Source of the DNA: Rhynchonema sp. JSB1_4
Taxonomy: Eukaryota > Nematoda > Chromadorea > Monhysterida > Xyalidae
NCBI GenBank assembly: GCA_030248065.1
Contig: JASAMV010000638.1
Span: 164,625 to 228,624 of the forward strand
Reading direction: 5' to 3'
DNA: 64,000 nt
Shown here piece by piece: positions 13,250-23,569 of the stretch. Within the stretch, counting starts at the first letter, position 1. Every line of letters starts with the position of its first letter. The notes under the pieces were generated by a model. It did not search any database. It worked only from the letters and a program-made list of their open reading frames with translations, and was not told the origin of the DNA. The position numbers and the translations under genes were made by a program.

Positions 13250-14094
13250 CCGTATTGTCGGAAATACAACCCGGGGGGTCTATTTTTTCACTGGGGTCAT
13301 TTTGGGGGGGTTCAATTTATGGGGGGGGTCAATTATTGGGGGGTTATATTTTTCATTTGGCCCCCCGACGAAAAAAATCATTGTTAATAATGCCCATAAA
13401 AATGGCTTGTTTTCGGTATTTTCTAACTTCAACAGCGGCAATTGTGCTTAAAACGCTGTATTCTGTTGTGTACGCAAGCTTAAACAACGTTTGACACAAC
13501 AACACAGCCCTACCACACCACTAATCTGTGGTACAGTGAAGGTTGGGGGTGGGGTTATATTTATGGGGGGGTCAATTAATGGGGGGGTTCTATTTTTGAT
13601 TTCGAGCCATTTAGGGGGGGTTCAATCAGTGTAGTGGCAGGCCCATGTGTGGGAGGTAAGTATGATGCGGGGTTGGGACCGGAAGCGTGACAGGTATGAT
13701 TTTGGTCACCCAAAAAGGCGAAAAAACACCGTTTTTGTGATACAATTTTGGCCAAAAATTGAGGTAAAAATAGTACTTTTTCAAAATTTTCGCCGAAAAT
13801 CGCCTAAAAATAGGTATTATGGGTGGGTCTGCGCGCGGAGCGCGCGATTTTTGCGAAAATAAGGTCGAAAACCACCGATTTTTGCCTTAAAAAGGTATAA
13901 AATTGCTTGTGAGAGGTATGATTTGGAGTTGTGAGAGGTAAGTACTCAACCCCCCCCCAACCCCCCCTCGGGTTTTGTGGTAGGAAAGTACTGAGAGGGG
14001 GGGGTAACCCCCCCCCCCCACCCCCCCCGCCACTACTATGGGTTCAATTAATGGGGGGGTCAATTAATGGGGGGTTCTATTTCCGACAATACGG
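13250..14094. mobile_element. TA-flanked TIR element, interrupted by a hAT-like MITE
   Basis: The ends are CCGTATTGTCGG and CCGACAATACGG, with TA on both sides (13248-13249, 14095-14096), as in Tc1/mariner-type insertions. The interior repeats GGGGGGTCAATTAATGG-like words. It is split by the element at 13627-14040. No transposase frame is present. Confidence 0.65.
13627..14040. mobile_element. hAT-like MITE nested in the TA element, TSD GGTTCAAT
   Basis: The left end is CAGTGTAGTGGC. The right end has drifted to GCCACTACTATG. The 8-bp duplication GGTTCAAT at 13619-13626 and 14041-14048 is perfect. The internal TGCGCGCGGAGCGCGCG core resembles the other elements. Confidence 0.75.
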
Positions 14095-14554
14095 TAAAAT
14101 CTGAGCCAAAAATTCGGGCCGGGCCGGAGATTTGGGGGGTTCGGGCCGGGCAAACCCGACCCGATTGCGACCTCTGTTTTTTTGCCTTTTTGAGTGACCA
14201 AACCCCCAAATCTCCGGCGCGGCCCGAGCGCTCGATGTGGCCAAAGCGCGGCCCGGCCCGAACTTATTGGGTCACATTTTTACCCGGCTTTTTGTCATAA
14301 TTTTTGCGACTTTTCTGAACCTGGCTCGGCCCGATTTTTTTGACGAACTTTTCCTGGTAAATTTTTAGATGGTTGTGTTGAGATTGAGACGCAAGATTTT
14401 GACACAAAACTAACAGCTGCAAACTTAAAAAATGTAAATTCTATTAATTCAATGAAAAAACCTCAAAAAGTTCGCGGTTTTTGACGAAGAAAGCCACGAT
14501 TGTTTCTTAATTTGGACAATGTCTGGCCGGGAAGTCTGGCCCGGCCTGACTATG

Positions 14555-15049
14555 GGTGGGCACAATACCCAATAAATACCCAATACCAATACCACCCAAT
14601 ACCAATACCAGTGCTTGGTATTGGTATTGGTTCTAATTCTGGTATTGGGTATTGGGTATTGGTATTGAAGCTGGCCTGGTATTGGTATTGGTATTGGGTT
14701 TGCCCAGGTATTGGGTCAAAACCAATACCCAATACTAATCCAGGAAAACCCAATACCAAACCCAATACCTGACTCAAAACCCAATACCAAACCAATACCA
14801 AACCCAATACCAACCCAATACCAGACCAAAAACCCAATACCAACCCAATACCAGACCAAAAACCCAATACCAAACCAATACTAAGACCAATACCCAATAC
14901 TCAATCCCAATACCAACCCAATACCAAACCCAATACCAGGCACTTCAGTAGTATTGATCTGGTATTGGGTATTGGTATTGGTATTGGGTCTCACCCGGTA
15001 TTGGTATTGGGTATTGGTATTGGGTCACCAATTTGGTATTGGTATTGGG
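14555..15049. repeat. TATTGG-type minisatellite with orientation switches (also 15480-15550)
   Basis: Arrays of GGTATTGGGTATTGG and its complement alternate direction several times (roughly 14555-14612 complement, 14613-14712 forward, 14720-14945 complement, 14950-15049 forward). TGGGCACAATACC at the left and GGTATTGTGCCCA at about 15548-15560 suggest the array was mobilised as one palindromic unit. It is split by the hAT-like element at 15050-15479. Confidence 0.7.
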
Positions 15050-15479
15050 CAGTGTAGTGGCAGGCAAATGGTTGCAAGGTACCCTTGGGGGGGATGGATC
15101 CAGATGGTTGCAAGGTACCCCCCTACCCAGCCTCCGGGAGGTTGCAATGTACCCCTGAGGTCCGAAAAAAGGGTGTTTTTTGCATGCATTATACTGCAAA
15201 TTTGGCCGAAAAATTGGTACTTTTTTGTATTTTGGCCGAAAATTTGCCTAAAATACCTATTATATGCAGGTTTGCGCGCGGAGCGCGTGAATTTTGGGGT
15301 TTTGAGGTCGAAAAACACCAATTTTTGCCTATAAAAACCATAAATTGATGGTTGCAAGGTACCCTCCGGGGTGGTTGCAAGGTACCTACCCTTCCCCCCC
15401 CATCCCCCCCAAGGGGTGGTTGCAAGGTACCTACTCCTTAGGGGGGGGAATCCCCCCCATCCCCCCAGCCACTACACTG
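15050..15479. mobile_element. hAT-like MITE, TSD GTATTGGG
   Basis: Second copy of the 12795-13238 family, inverted. The ends are CAGTGTAGTGGC and GCCACTACACTG, and the duplication GTATTGGG is perfect at 15042-15049 and 15480-15487. It landed in the TATTGG minisatellite. Confidence 0.85.
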
Positions 15480-15604
15480 GTATTGGGTATTGGGTATTGG
15501 TACAGGGCCGGTATTGGTATTGGGTATTGGTATTGGGTGTCAAAAGTGGTATTGTGCCCAGGCCTAGGCCTGACCATGGCAAAAAACCTCGGCCCCGACC
15601 GGCC

Positions 15605-15985
15605 CAGTGTAGTTCCTGGCCGGAGGGGGAGATAGCGGACCCCCCGTTTTTTTCGGAGGGGGAGATAGTGTACCCCCGAGGGGGTAGGGGGGGAAGACCC
15701 AAATTCGGGAAAAAGTCACTTTTTGTGGTGGAAAATTTGACCTATTTTTGCCCCTTTTTGGAAAAAATTCTTCATAAAAAGGGTATTTTGGCGACTTTTG
15801 AGAACATTGACCTAGAAATCACACATTTTAGGCCTAAAAATGCCTATTTTAGGCCTAAAAATGGCCATTTTAGGCAAAAATTGGGGGAGATAGTGTACCC
15901 GGAGGGGGAGATAGGGGATAGTGTACCACCCGAGGGGGAGATAGCGTACCCGAGGGGGGACCCCCCTCCCCCTGGAACCACACTG
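15605..15985. mobile_element. hAT-like MITE, second family, TSD GACCGGCC
   Basis: The ends are CAGTGTAGTTCC and GGAACCACACTG. The 8-bp duplication GACCGGCC is perfect at 15597-15604 and 15986-15993. The interior has GGAGGGGGAGATAG words and TTTTAGGCCTAAAAATG repeats. It lacks the CGCGCGC core of the other family. Confidence 0.8.
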
Positions 15986-16484
15986 GACCGGCCCGATAAT
16001 TGAACACAACCAACGTAGTTAGCACCACCGCGAGTTGTAGAATTGAATTCAGTCACACGCTGCCGTTTTTGACCACCACCGCCTCTGGTAACCCTACCAG
16101 AGAAAGAGAAACGGCGGTGGCGTGGATATTTTCTTCTGAAAAATGTCTTCACAGTCACCTTTCTATGGAATTCAAAAAATTTAGTGCTTTTTTGACAAAC
16201 TCATTACAGACACAAAGCCAAGGCAAAGACAAGGCGTGAAAAGCGATTATTTACGGGCAAATTGTTGTTTTACTGTTTTTCGAACTCGGACACCTAAAAG
16301 TCTTTTAATTTCATGTGCAAGCGAGGGTGTGAACGACGGTACGGAGTCTTGTCAGCCTGGCTGTCTGTTGGTCAAACCAAGCGCAGTCGTATCAAACTTC
16401 TCGACGTCATTAATAATCGAAAGTTTTGAACGAAACGAAGCATAGCTTCCTGCCCCCGTTTATTCACGTTCGTGTTTTACATTT

Positions 16485-17528
16485 ATGACGCGCATCCTCA
16501 TTATTGCATTGCCCTCGCTGATATTCAGAACCAAACGTCGCACGCGGCAGTCAACAATGAAGCCTGAAATTCTATTTTTCAACGTGTACCACTTTGTTCG
16601 TTCAATGATCGCTGAAGCTGCTGGCGCTCAAGATCTCAGCGTTCGCATTCGGTTTCCAATGAAAAAAGCTCACGTCAGAACCGACAGTCATGATCCCCTA
16701 AAAAATCGCCAATTAACGGAACTAACGGTCATAATCCCTGGTAATCCCGGCGTCGACTTGTTCTACGATAAATTCGCGTCCGAACTCGCATCGGGTATGA
16801 AGCATCACCATCGTGTGCTTACTATTTCGCATTCTAATCACATAAGAATCGATGATTCGTGGGAATTTTCGTCTCTCCAGTCGCAGATCACCGACAAAAT
16901 CGAGCTTCTCTCATCGAATTTATCAAAAAACATCAAAATTAATCTGATCGGTCACTCAATCGGAGCCTACATGGCACTGAAAATGGCGCCGTTGCTTGCA
17001 AAACAGGGATTCACTGTCAACGATATTTTCTGTCTTTTCCCCACATTTGAACGCATGGCTTCGTCGCCAAATGGTAGGTTATTCATGAAACTGCGTTCTT
17101 TTGGTGTGCATCATCTGGTTATTTACATTCTAGCGCCGCTTGTGCATTATCTCGTCCCGAATTTTGTGAAAACCTGGCTTGTTATGTTCCATTTTCGCTC
17201 GTTCTCAGTTCCCCAGTCGATAATTGATGGCGTGCTTGAAGCTTGTCACCCGAATAATGTCAGAAATTATTTATACATGTCCTTTGACGAATTGGATACA
17301 GTCGCTGAACTAGATGAGCTTTTATTGTTGCAAGCTGTGGAATGCAGCAAGAAAGTCACCCTATACTACGGAGAGAATGATGCCTGGTGTCCCAGATATT
17401 ATGGGAAAGAATTAGCGTTGAGAAATCTGCCCGTTTCCATTGTGTTCTGCGAAAATGATTGCGAGCACGCGTTTGTGATTAATGATAGTGAGGTTATGGC
17501 TCAATGGCTGCTCGATTATATTGCTTGA
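16485..17528 (+). CDS. LDAH: Lipid droplet-associated hydrolase, intronless
   Basis: An alpha/beta-hydrolase of the LDAH family, found on lipid droplets and thought to act on sterol or neutral-lipid esters. The uninterrupted frame is 347 aa from the first ATG. A Met at residue 25 (16557, MKPEILF) may be the true start, because the stretch before it is not conserved-looking. Numbered from the first ATG: the IIPGNPG oxyanion motif is at about 83-89, the nucleophile elbow GHSIG at 156-160 (Ser158), the family motif LFPT.ERMASSPNG at about 184-197, the acid Asp in ENDAWCP at 299, and the catalytic His in CEHAF at 328. A hydrophobic hairpin at about 207-235 fits droplet binding. The triad is intact. 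Absence of introns is unlike its neighbours and may reflect retroposition. Confidence 0.93.
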   Translation: MTRILIIALPSLIFRTKRRTRQSTMKPEILFFNVYHFVRSMIAEAAGAQDLSVRIRFPMKKAHVRTDSHDPLKNRQLTELTVIIPGNPGVDLFYDKFASELASGMKHHHRVLTISHSNHIRIDDSWEFSSLQSQITDKIELLSSNLSKNIKINLIGHSIGAYMALKMAPLLAKQGFTVNDIFCLFPTFERMASSPNGRLFMKLRSFGVHHLVIYILAPLVHYLVPNFVKTWLVMFHFRSFSVPQSIIDGVLEACHPNNVRNYLYMSFDELDTVAELDELLLLQAVECSKKVTLYYGENDAWCPRYYGKELALRNLPVSIVFCENDCEHAFVINDSEVMAQWLLDYIA

Positions 17529-17794
17529 TTCTTTTTATCGTTTGTGGTTTTGTGACTGCGGTCGAATACAAAATAACTTGCTGTGATAAAAAGTTTGCGA
17601 TTACCGTAGCTTTAGGTTTGTGTGTTTGGATTGAGTGAGCTCTCCATGCAGTTTTGATCTGCTGCAGCAAGTCACCTGAGCTTGCTTCTTTTCAAATTTA
17701 AACTCGTGATTTCAATCCTCAGAAAATAAAACTTCATTAACCGGCATTAATTTCCAATTTTTCAGTCAAAAATCTCAGTTGCAATCAATTAACC
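17529..17794 (+). promoter_or_regulatory. Short intercistronic gap with a possible trans-splice acceptor
   Basis: Only 266 bp separate the LDAH stop from the SUV39-like ATG on the same strand. TTTTTCAG at about 17758-17765 lies about 30 bp before the ATG and no upstream coding exon fits it. That is what a nematode spliced-leader acceptor in an operon would look like. This is inference. It could also be a 5' UTR intron. Confidence 0.35.
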
Positions 17795-20700
17795 ATGCCC
17801 AGAATGATGAACGCTTCGTCATCGAAATCAAAATCTCGCGCCAAGATCAAATTGAAGCACAACAGACACAAATCGAAGCGAGCTAATCAACCGCGCGGTG
17901 GCAACGAGGCGAAGAAATCTCGTAAAGCCAGTCCCGAACCGGTCATTCCGCCTGAAGATGTTGGAAAGGAGTTCGTTGTGGAAACTATCATATCACACCG
18001 ATATTCGAAACGGGATATGGAGGTTGGTTGCATCATGCGTATTTGTTGAATTGAACTTGTTATTGAATATCGTGGATGAAAACACTTGCTCATGGCAAGC
18101 TTTATCCTGTTCATAAATGTATTCGCATTCGTCGTGTGATTGGTAAGTAAGTTTCTAATTTCGTTGCCCCATGCATTTTTACAGACGCAGGGAACTCTCG
18201 TTCGAAGTCGAACAAGGTCAACACAGTCGGCAACAACAAGTATGCGTTTACACAAGCTGTGTGTGGCAGCTGCGTGGCTTATTGCCTGCTTCGACTTCGA
18301 ACCTGCGACTGTAAAAATGCAGGAGGCAACGAAATTAGAAATTTATTACATCATACAAGGCACCACATGGCCATGTCGGATTACAATCTTGAATTCTGTA
18401 ATTTTTGCAGAGCGAATATCTCGTCAGATGGCTCGGCTACGGACCGAAGGACGACCTGTGGATGATCGAAAGCGATCTTCTAGGAGTAAGAAGCCCAATT
18501 TTGTAAATTGTGAACAATTACCCCCCAAAGACTTTGTAGCTTATGAATAAGTATCAAAGCTGCCGTTTCAGTGCCCAGACGTTCTCCACCGTTATTGGCG
18601 GCAAATAGCACATACGCAGGATTGTGAGCGCTCGTTTTTGGAACGAAAATTGACGAAAGCTCTGCAGCCGAAAATCACAGCACGAAAACTGAAACTGCAC
18701 AGAATTATGAATGTCCACAATGCGAATGTGAGTTTTATTTTTGTTTGATTTGCCATAAATGTCTGAATTCAAAAAAGTTCCATTTTGTTCAGGCCGTGAT
18801 TGAAATACGTTGCAAGCGGCGCACATTGTGCAAACGATATGCGTACTCGAACTATGGTGATTGGATACGGGAATTGGACGCAGACTGTGTGAAGCTGGTG
18901 ATGAAAGTTAGTTGATTTGACTTTATTGTTGTCAATAACTTTTCGCTTGGAAAAATATCAGAAAAAACGGGTTTTTTTGGGAAAACGTTTTTTTTCCATT
19001 AAATATATTTTTCCGAAAAAATTGCAACGTGTTTACCACCACTTTAGTTAGTTTATTTCATCCGCACCAATCCAAAAATATTGTACGTGACGGAAGAAGG
19101 TCAAGTGGAAAAAGCATAATTTCAAGACCGGGTATGAAGTATACGGACATGAAAATTAACACAGCCGCTTTCATTCAGCCATTCGACATGCAACTGCCCG
19201 TGCCGAACTATACCCACATTCAAGAAATGGACGTTTCCATAATTCCTCAGGATGTCATGACCAAATTGTGCTCAATGCTGAAACACTACCGTGCAACCGC
19301 TCCGTGTCCTTGCAGTTAGTTCTGTTTTGGGTCAGAAATTTTCCTTTTTTTCGATCAATTTCTTTCTTGCGAGAATCCTTTAGGTACTGCTCAAATGAAC
19401 GCTCAGCCATCTACCTCGTCCACAATCAACGTTGTGTGCGCTCCAAGGTGAATTCATTTTTTATCTTAGGCTGTGAGCAGATAAACGCGGAATGGCAGGT
19501 TTCTGCACTCCGCATTCCGCGTTTATCGGCTCACCTTTGCGGAATGGTGCGTGCTTGGGTGACGATGACAACTTCCAGCGTGCTGACCTCAAAATGTTGC
19601 GTGTTAACGCAAACAGCAACTGAGAGGTTTGACCAAAAGCATAAATTTACTTGCAGAAATGCAGAATTCCGCAAAGGTGAGCAGATAAACGCGGAATACG
19701 GAGTGCAGAAACCTGCCATTCCGCGTTTGTCTGCTCACAGCCTAACCCGGAGTGAATGCGAAATGGTTTGCCGCCATTTAGTCTGGTCTTGCCAAAAATT
19801 ATCCGAGCCAGTGCCAGTAAAATATATCCATATCCAAACCCTTTAGCAAGCGAAGTGAAGAATAATAAACAGAAAAACCAGCTTGAGCCTAGAAGACCGG
19901 ACTTTGGACTAGACTAGACTCTGGCGAAACCATAGACAATCCCTGTATCGTGCCTACGCTACGTACAGTCTTCGGCTCGGCAGATTGACAAAATGCTGTT
20001 GTGTGTGGGTGTGGAACCTCAATCAACAGAGAAGCTTTGACACGCACGCTTCGTTTCTATTTCATTTCGCACATCGCAGGCGCATACAAACGCGTGAGAA
20101 CGTGACACGTGTATATCATGCATACATAACAAAAATTTGAAAGTTTATCTGTCACTCTACTGTTCACCTAGCTGCCTGTGCCACCAGCAACCTGCTGCAA
20201 ACGCTGTGCCCGAATCCCTAGTCCGTTTGGTGCGTCATCCACTCAATACACAAGCAGCGTGCAGCAATGATGTCAGGGGATGGGCGTTGCAGGCAAATAA
20301 AGATGTGATGTTGGAAAAGGGACAGTTGATTATGGAGATGATTGGAGAGGTGCGTTTGTGTTTGCGTTATCTTTTTATGGAACCATTTGACTTGTAAACA
20401 GCAAGTTGTAAGGTTATAGAGATAGAGTGCATGAACTTCTTATCGACTGTTTCAATGGTTTTTTGAGATGGGCACACCAGGTCACCAGAACAGATAGTAT
20501 GCGCCTGAGCTGAAACTATCAGCTACCGGTCGAACCAACACAATTTCACGCTTGGGGTGCAGCCTGCCGATGCCAACAACAACCTGCACGCACCAAGTAC
20601 GTCCATCGTAACCGAACAGTTCCACGTTTCAGTTGGTACCAGAATTCGAGGCCACCACCCGTATTCTTGTCTCTCGCAGTAAACCGCGCATGAATGGCGC

Positions 20701-23569
20701 ACGGTGAGCTGTTTGACGCTAGATTAGCTCGTCCCCAGGTAGTTTCGGCTTGGCTGGGGTTTGTGCTTACTTACACCCTAGGACTAACTCCAAGTGTAAA
20801 CCTAAATCTAAACTACGCCTTGGTGTAGGCCTTTGCCCAAGCCCGAACCTAAACTACCATTGAGGGCGAGCTAATCTAGTACCGCTGTTTCATTTTCCTC
20901 GGTAATTTTAGGGGTGGGGTCGAAAACCCCGAAAAAAACGCCGACAAAAAACCCTCGAAAAATAAAAACCCCGAAAACGAAAAACCCCGAAAAAACCCGA
21001 AAACGAAAAACCCCGAAAAATATAAAATGTGTGGAAAACAATTCTTTTTGTTGGAGAAGGGTATTCATGTCGTTCGTGCACCAAAAAATGGACACTGGTA
21101 CAGTTCGGGCACAAGTTAGGTAATTCTCCTTTGGTCATGTCTTCCTGGCTGGCAGCCTAAGCCTAACCCTAAATGAAGGCCTCTTCCGTTAAACTTTTGT
21201 AGATGTTGCCTTCATGTGGCAAGGTCTTCCTGGCTGGCAGCCTAAGACTAAGCCTAACCCTGAAGGAAAGCCTGAGCAGTAGGGTTAGAGAGATGTCGGG
21301 TGTCGGGTGCCAAAAAAGTGTAGGTGTCGGGTGTCGGGTACCCCAGATGTCGGGTGTCGGGTTTTTTTAGACCCGACACCCGACACTTACGGTTCAAAAC
21401 ATCAGTTTTACCGAGAAAAGAATTTTGAGAGAAAATTTTCTTCGGACCAAAATGTTTCCGAAGACGCAGAATGTGACATTTTGGTGTTTATTTCGTGTGA
21501 AAATACTTGAATTCAGTAACCTGAGCCAAAAATTGCACTAATGATGCAAATGAGCAAAAATTTGCCTGTTTTTGTTCCAAAAACAGGTGTCGGGTTTTTT
21601 TCAAAAACTAGATGTCGGGTGTCGGGTTTTTTTTGCAACTGTCGGGTGTCGGCTTTTTTTCTCAGATGTCGGGTGTCGGGTGTCGGGTACCCCCCGACCT
21701 CTAACCCTACTGAGCAGTCAGGTTTTTGTGGAAATTTTCTTCAAATGGACAGGTCTTCCTGGCTGGCAGCCTAAGCCTAAGCCTAACCCTGAAAGAAAGC
21801 CTGTGCAGCTGTACATTTGTGGATGTTTCCTTCATATGGACATGTCTTCCTGGCTGGCAGCCTAAGCCTAGGCCTATGAACAAGCCTGAGCCCAAGTCCA
21901 GGTTCAAGACTGATCTGAAGCCAATTTATCAAGTGTAGGGGTGATGTTTCACTCGTGGGTCACGAGCGACATGAATACCCATTTCTAACAAGATTTTTTT
22001 TCATCCCTGACATTTTTTATTTTTCGGGCTTTTTTCGGGGTTTTTCGTTTTCGGGTTTTTTTGGGGGTTTTCCGTTTCGGGTTTTTTGGGGTTTTTTTCG
22101 GGGTTTTCGACGGCCCACCAATTTTAGGATAATAATATCAAACATTTCAGTTTCATATTTGGTGTCAACTTTTCGACCGGGGACTGTGCGCCCATGTGTT
22201 TTGTGCTGGATGCGCATCACAAAGGCAACGCGGCCAGGTTTATCAACCATAGCGTGAGTAACTTTTGACAGTCAAGTTTTCATCGAATTTTTTATTTCCA
22301 TGTATTTGTTTCTAGTGTGAACCAAACGTGTGCTGTCGCCCTTTCGTGTTCTGTCGAAGCGATTCAGCAGACCCAACTGACGGTCAAGGTTTGTTCTGAA
22401 CCTAATGGCCTGAATGTTCGATCGGTTCACTTCGTGCAGTATAACCCGTTTATGTGATCGGAACCCGTCGTTTTGCATTTATAAAGAACAGTCACAACAC
22501 GCGTGGAGTGGTGATTAGGATTAACTGCCTACATTTCATTCAGAATGACACGCCATGCGTGAATTGTTTCATTATGTGGGGCAGCGCCATGGAGAGGGTG
22601 CAACACATTTAATTGGATTCAATTCGATCCCTCCAATTGCAGCCCCGAACGCCATCACCGTCAATACATCCCCTGCATCCACAACCCTGTGCGGCATAAT
22701 AGATCAGTTCGTCGACCCAACGCCTGCCAAGAATACCTCCACTCGTTTGTTGCATGTTGGTTTGTTCGCGCTGAGAGACATCAAGGAAAAAGAGGAACTG
22801 ACGTTGGATTACGGTAACATCGGTGCGTACGACGATCATCTGAGTGTCATGCCGAGCATACAGAATATCAGTTAGTTGGGTTGAGGCTTGGACAAAACTC
22901 ACTGCTGTTACATTATTTGGGGCTATGGTTCAGCTCGGGCAAATTTATGTTGTCGCGACTTTGTCTGTCGGGTTTTTTTGTCGGGATCTGCACGGTAGCC
23001 GAACGGAGATCACAGAATATTTTTCGTCAAAAATCAAAACTTATAGTTTCCGACAGGCGCACAGACGAATCAAAGAAAAACAAATCCGTGAAACCACAAC
23101 AGAATCGGGAGGTGCTTTGATAAAATCGAATGCATTGTAAATCGATATTAATATTAGGGATGGTGATTATAATAAGAGTGTTCACATTCCTGATTTACGA
23201 CATTCATCCTTTCGTAGTGTGTTGTTGGGCAGAACAAATACGGTTGATTCAGACCGTTTTTTCAAAAGCACATTTTCCTCCTGGGTAGATTTGCCCAGAC
23301 GATAACCATGAAGTTCGTCTATCGTCCGATCCTATCCTTATTCATCGGTATTGGCAAATTATGTGATGATGACCGTGTGTTGCTTGGTTGTAGGGTACGG
23401 AAAGGGCTATTTAACGGCAGTCCTTTATATCTCAAGAAATACGACTTAGAAACAGTAAATACGCATTTCTCCATCTATAATCTACAATTTACGTGTGTTT
23501 TTTGCAGAGTTCCCGTGCGATTGCCGCGCCCCGTCGTGTCGAGATCAATTCCCGGTGTTGGCACTGTGA
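17795..23569 (+). CDS. Chromodomain + SET histone lysine methyltransferase (SUV39 type), 12 exons
   Basis: A nuclear enzyme predicted to methylate H3K9 and bind the mark it makes. Exons: 17795-18022, 18411-18485, 18572-18727, 18793-18906, 19179-19314, 19384-19447, 20172-20349, 20633-20703, 22151-22253, 22316-22388, 22643-22813, 23508-23569. All phases agree and give 476 aa. There is a basic N-terminus and a chromodomain at about 58-105 (FVVE..., YLVRWLGYG, LWMIE; cage residues F/W/W). The pre-SET has a reduced cysteine set (CPC, CLC and single Cys) at about 234-290. The SET domain has GWALQANKDV, ARFINHSCEPN (about 369-379), LFALRDIK and ELTLDY. A very compact post-SET, FPCDCRAPSC, follows directly. 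Intron 6 carries a TA-flanked MITE and intron 8 a foldback element. The catalytic NHSC motif is intact. Confidence 0.9.
19469..19742. mobile_element. TA-flanked MITE, copy 1 (SUV39-like intron 6)
   Basis: 274 bp. The ends are GGCTGTGAGCAGATAAACGC and the reverse, with TA on both sides (19467-19468, 19743-19744). The sub-terminal GCGGAAT.. repeats are also inverted. A diverged second copy in the same orientation is at 50416-50723, and the two share the middle block with GTGACGATGACAACTTCC. Confidence 0.7.
21140..21900. repeat. Tandem repeat of about 87-95 bp (TTCCTGGCTGGCAGCC units)
   Basis: Units begin TCTTCCTGGCTGGCAGCCTAAG at about 21141, 21225, 21753 and 21842, followed by AAGCCTAACCCT-like sequence. 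The second unit is interrupted by the element at 21280-21709. Confidence 0.7.
21280..21709. mobile_element. hAT-like MITE inside the tandem repeat, TSD CTGAGCAG
   Basis: 430 bp. The ends are TAGGGTTAGAG and CTCTAACCCTA. The 8-bp duplication CTGAGCAG is perfect at 21272-21279 and 21710-21717. The interior is GTCGGGTGTCGGG repeats in both directions. Confidence 0.8.

Larger units (their letters stand above)
20912..22119. mobile_element. Foldback/TIR element in SUV39-like intron 8, TSD AATTTTAG
   Basis: The ends GGGTGGGGTCGAAAACCCCG and CGGGGTTTTCGACGGCCCACC (imperfect inverted repeats) are followed by arms of CCCGAAAACGAAAAA and its complement, then AAGGGTATTCATGTCG and its complement. The perfect 8-bp duplication AATTTTAG is at 20904-20911 and 22120-22127. 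The centre holds a roughly 87-95 bp tandem repeat and another transposon (21280-21709). No transposase is present. Confidence 0.75.

Noticed and set aside
12552..13494. Several plus- and minus-strand frames of 80-234 aa
   Set aside because: They read through the hAT-like MITEs and their G/C runs (Gly and Pro strings) and are by-products of inverted repeats.
14550..14897. 115-aa frame rich in GLVLG repeats
   Set aside because: It is a translation of the TATTGG minisatellite.
23308..23470. Extra SUV39-like exons between 22813 and 23508
   Set aside because: Candidate exons (for example GYGKGYLTAVLY) run into stops in the required phase, while direct joining of 22813 to 23508 gives a clean SET to post-SET transition.
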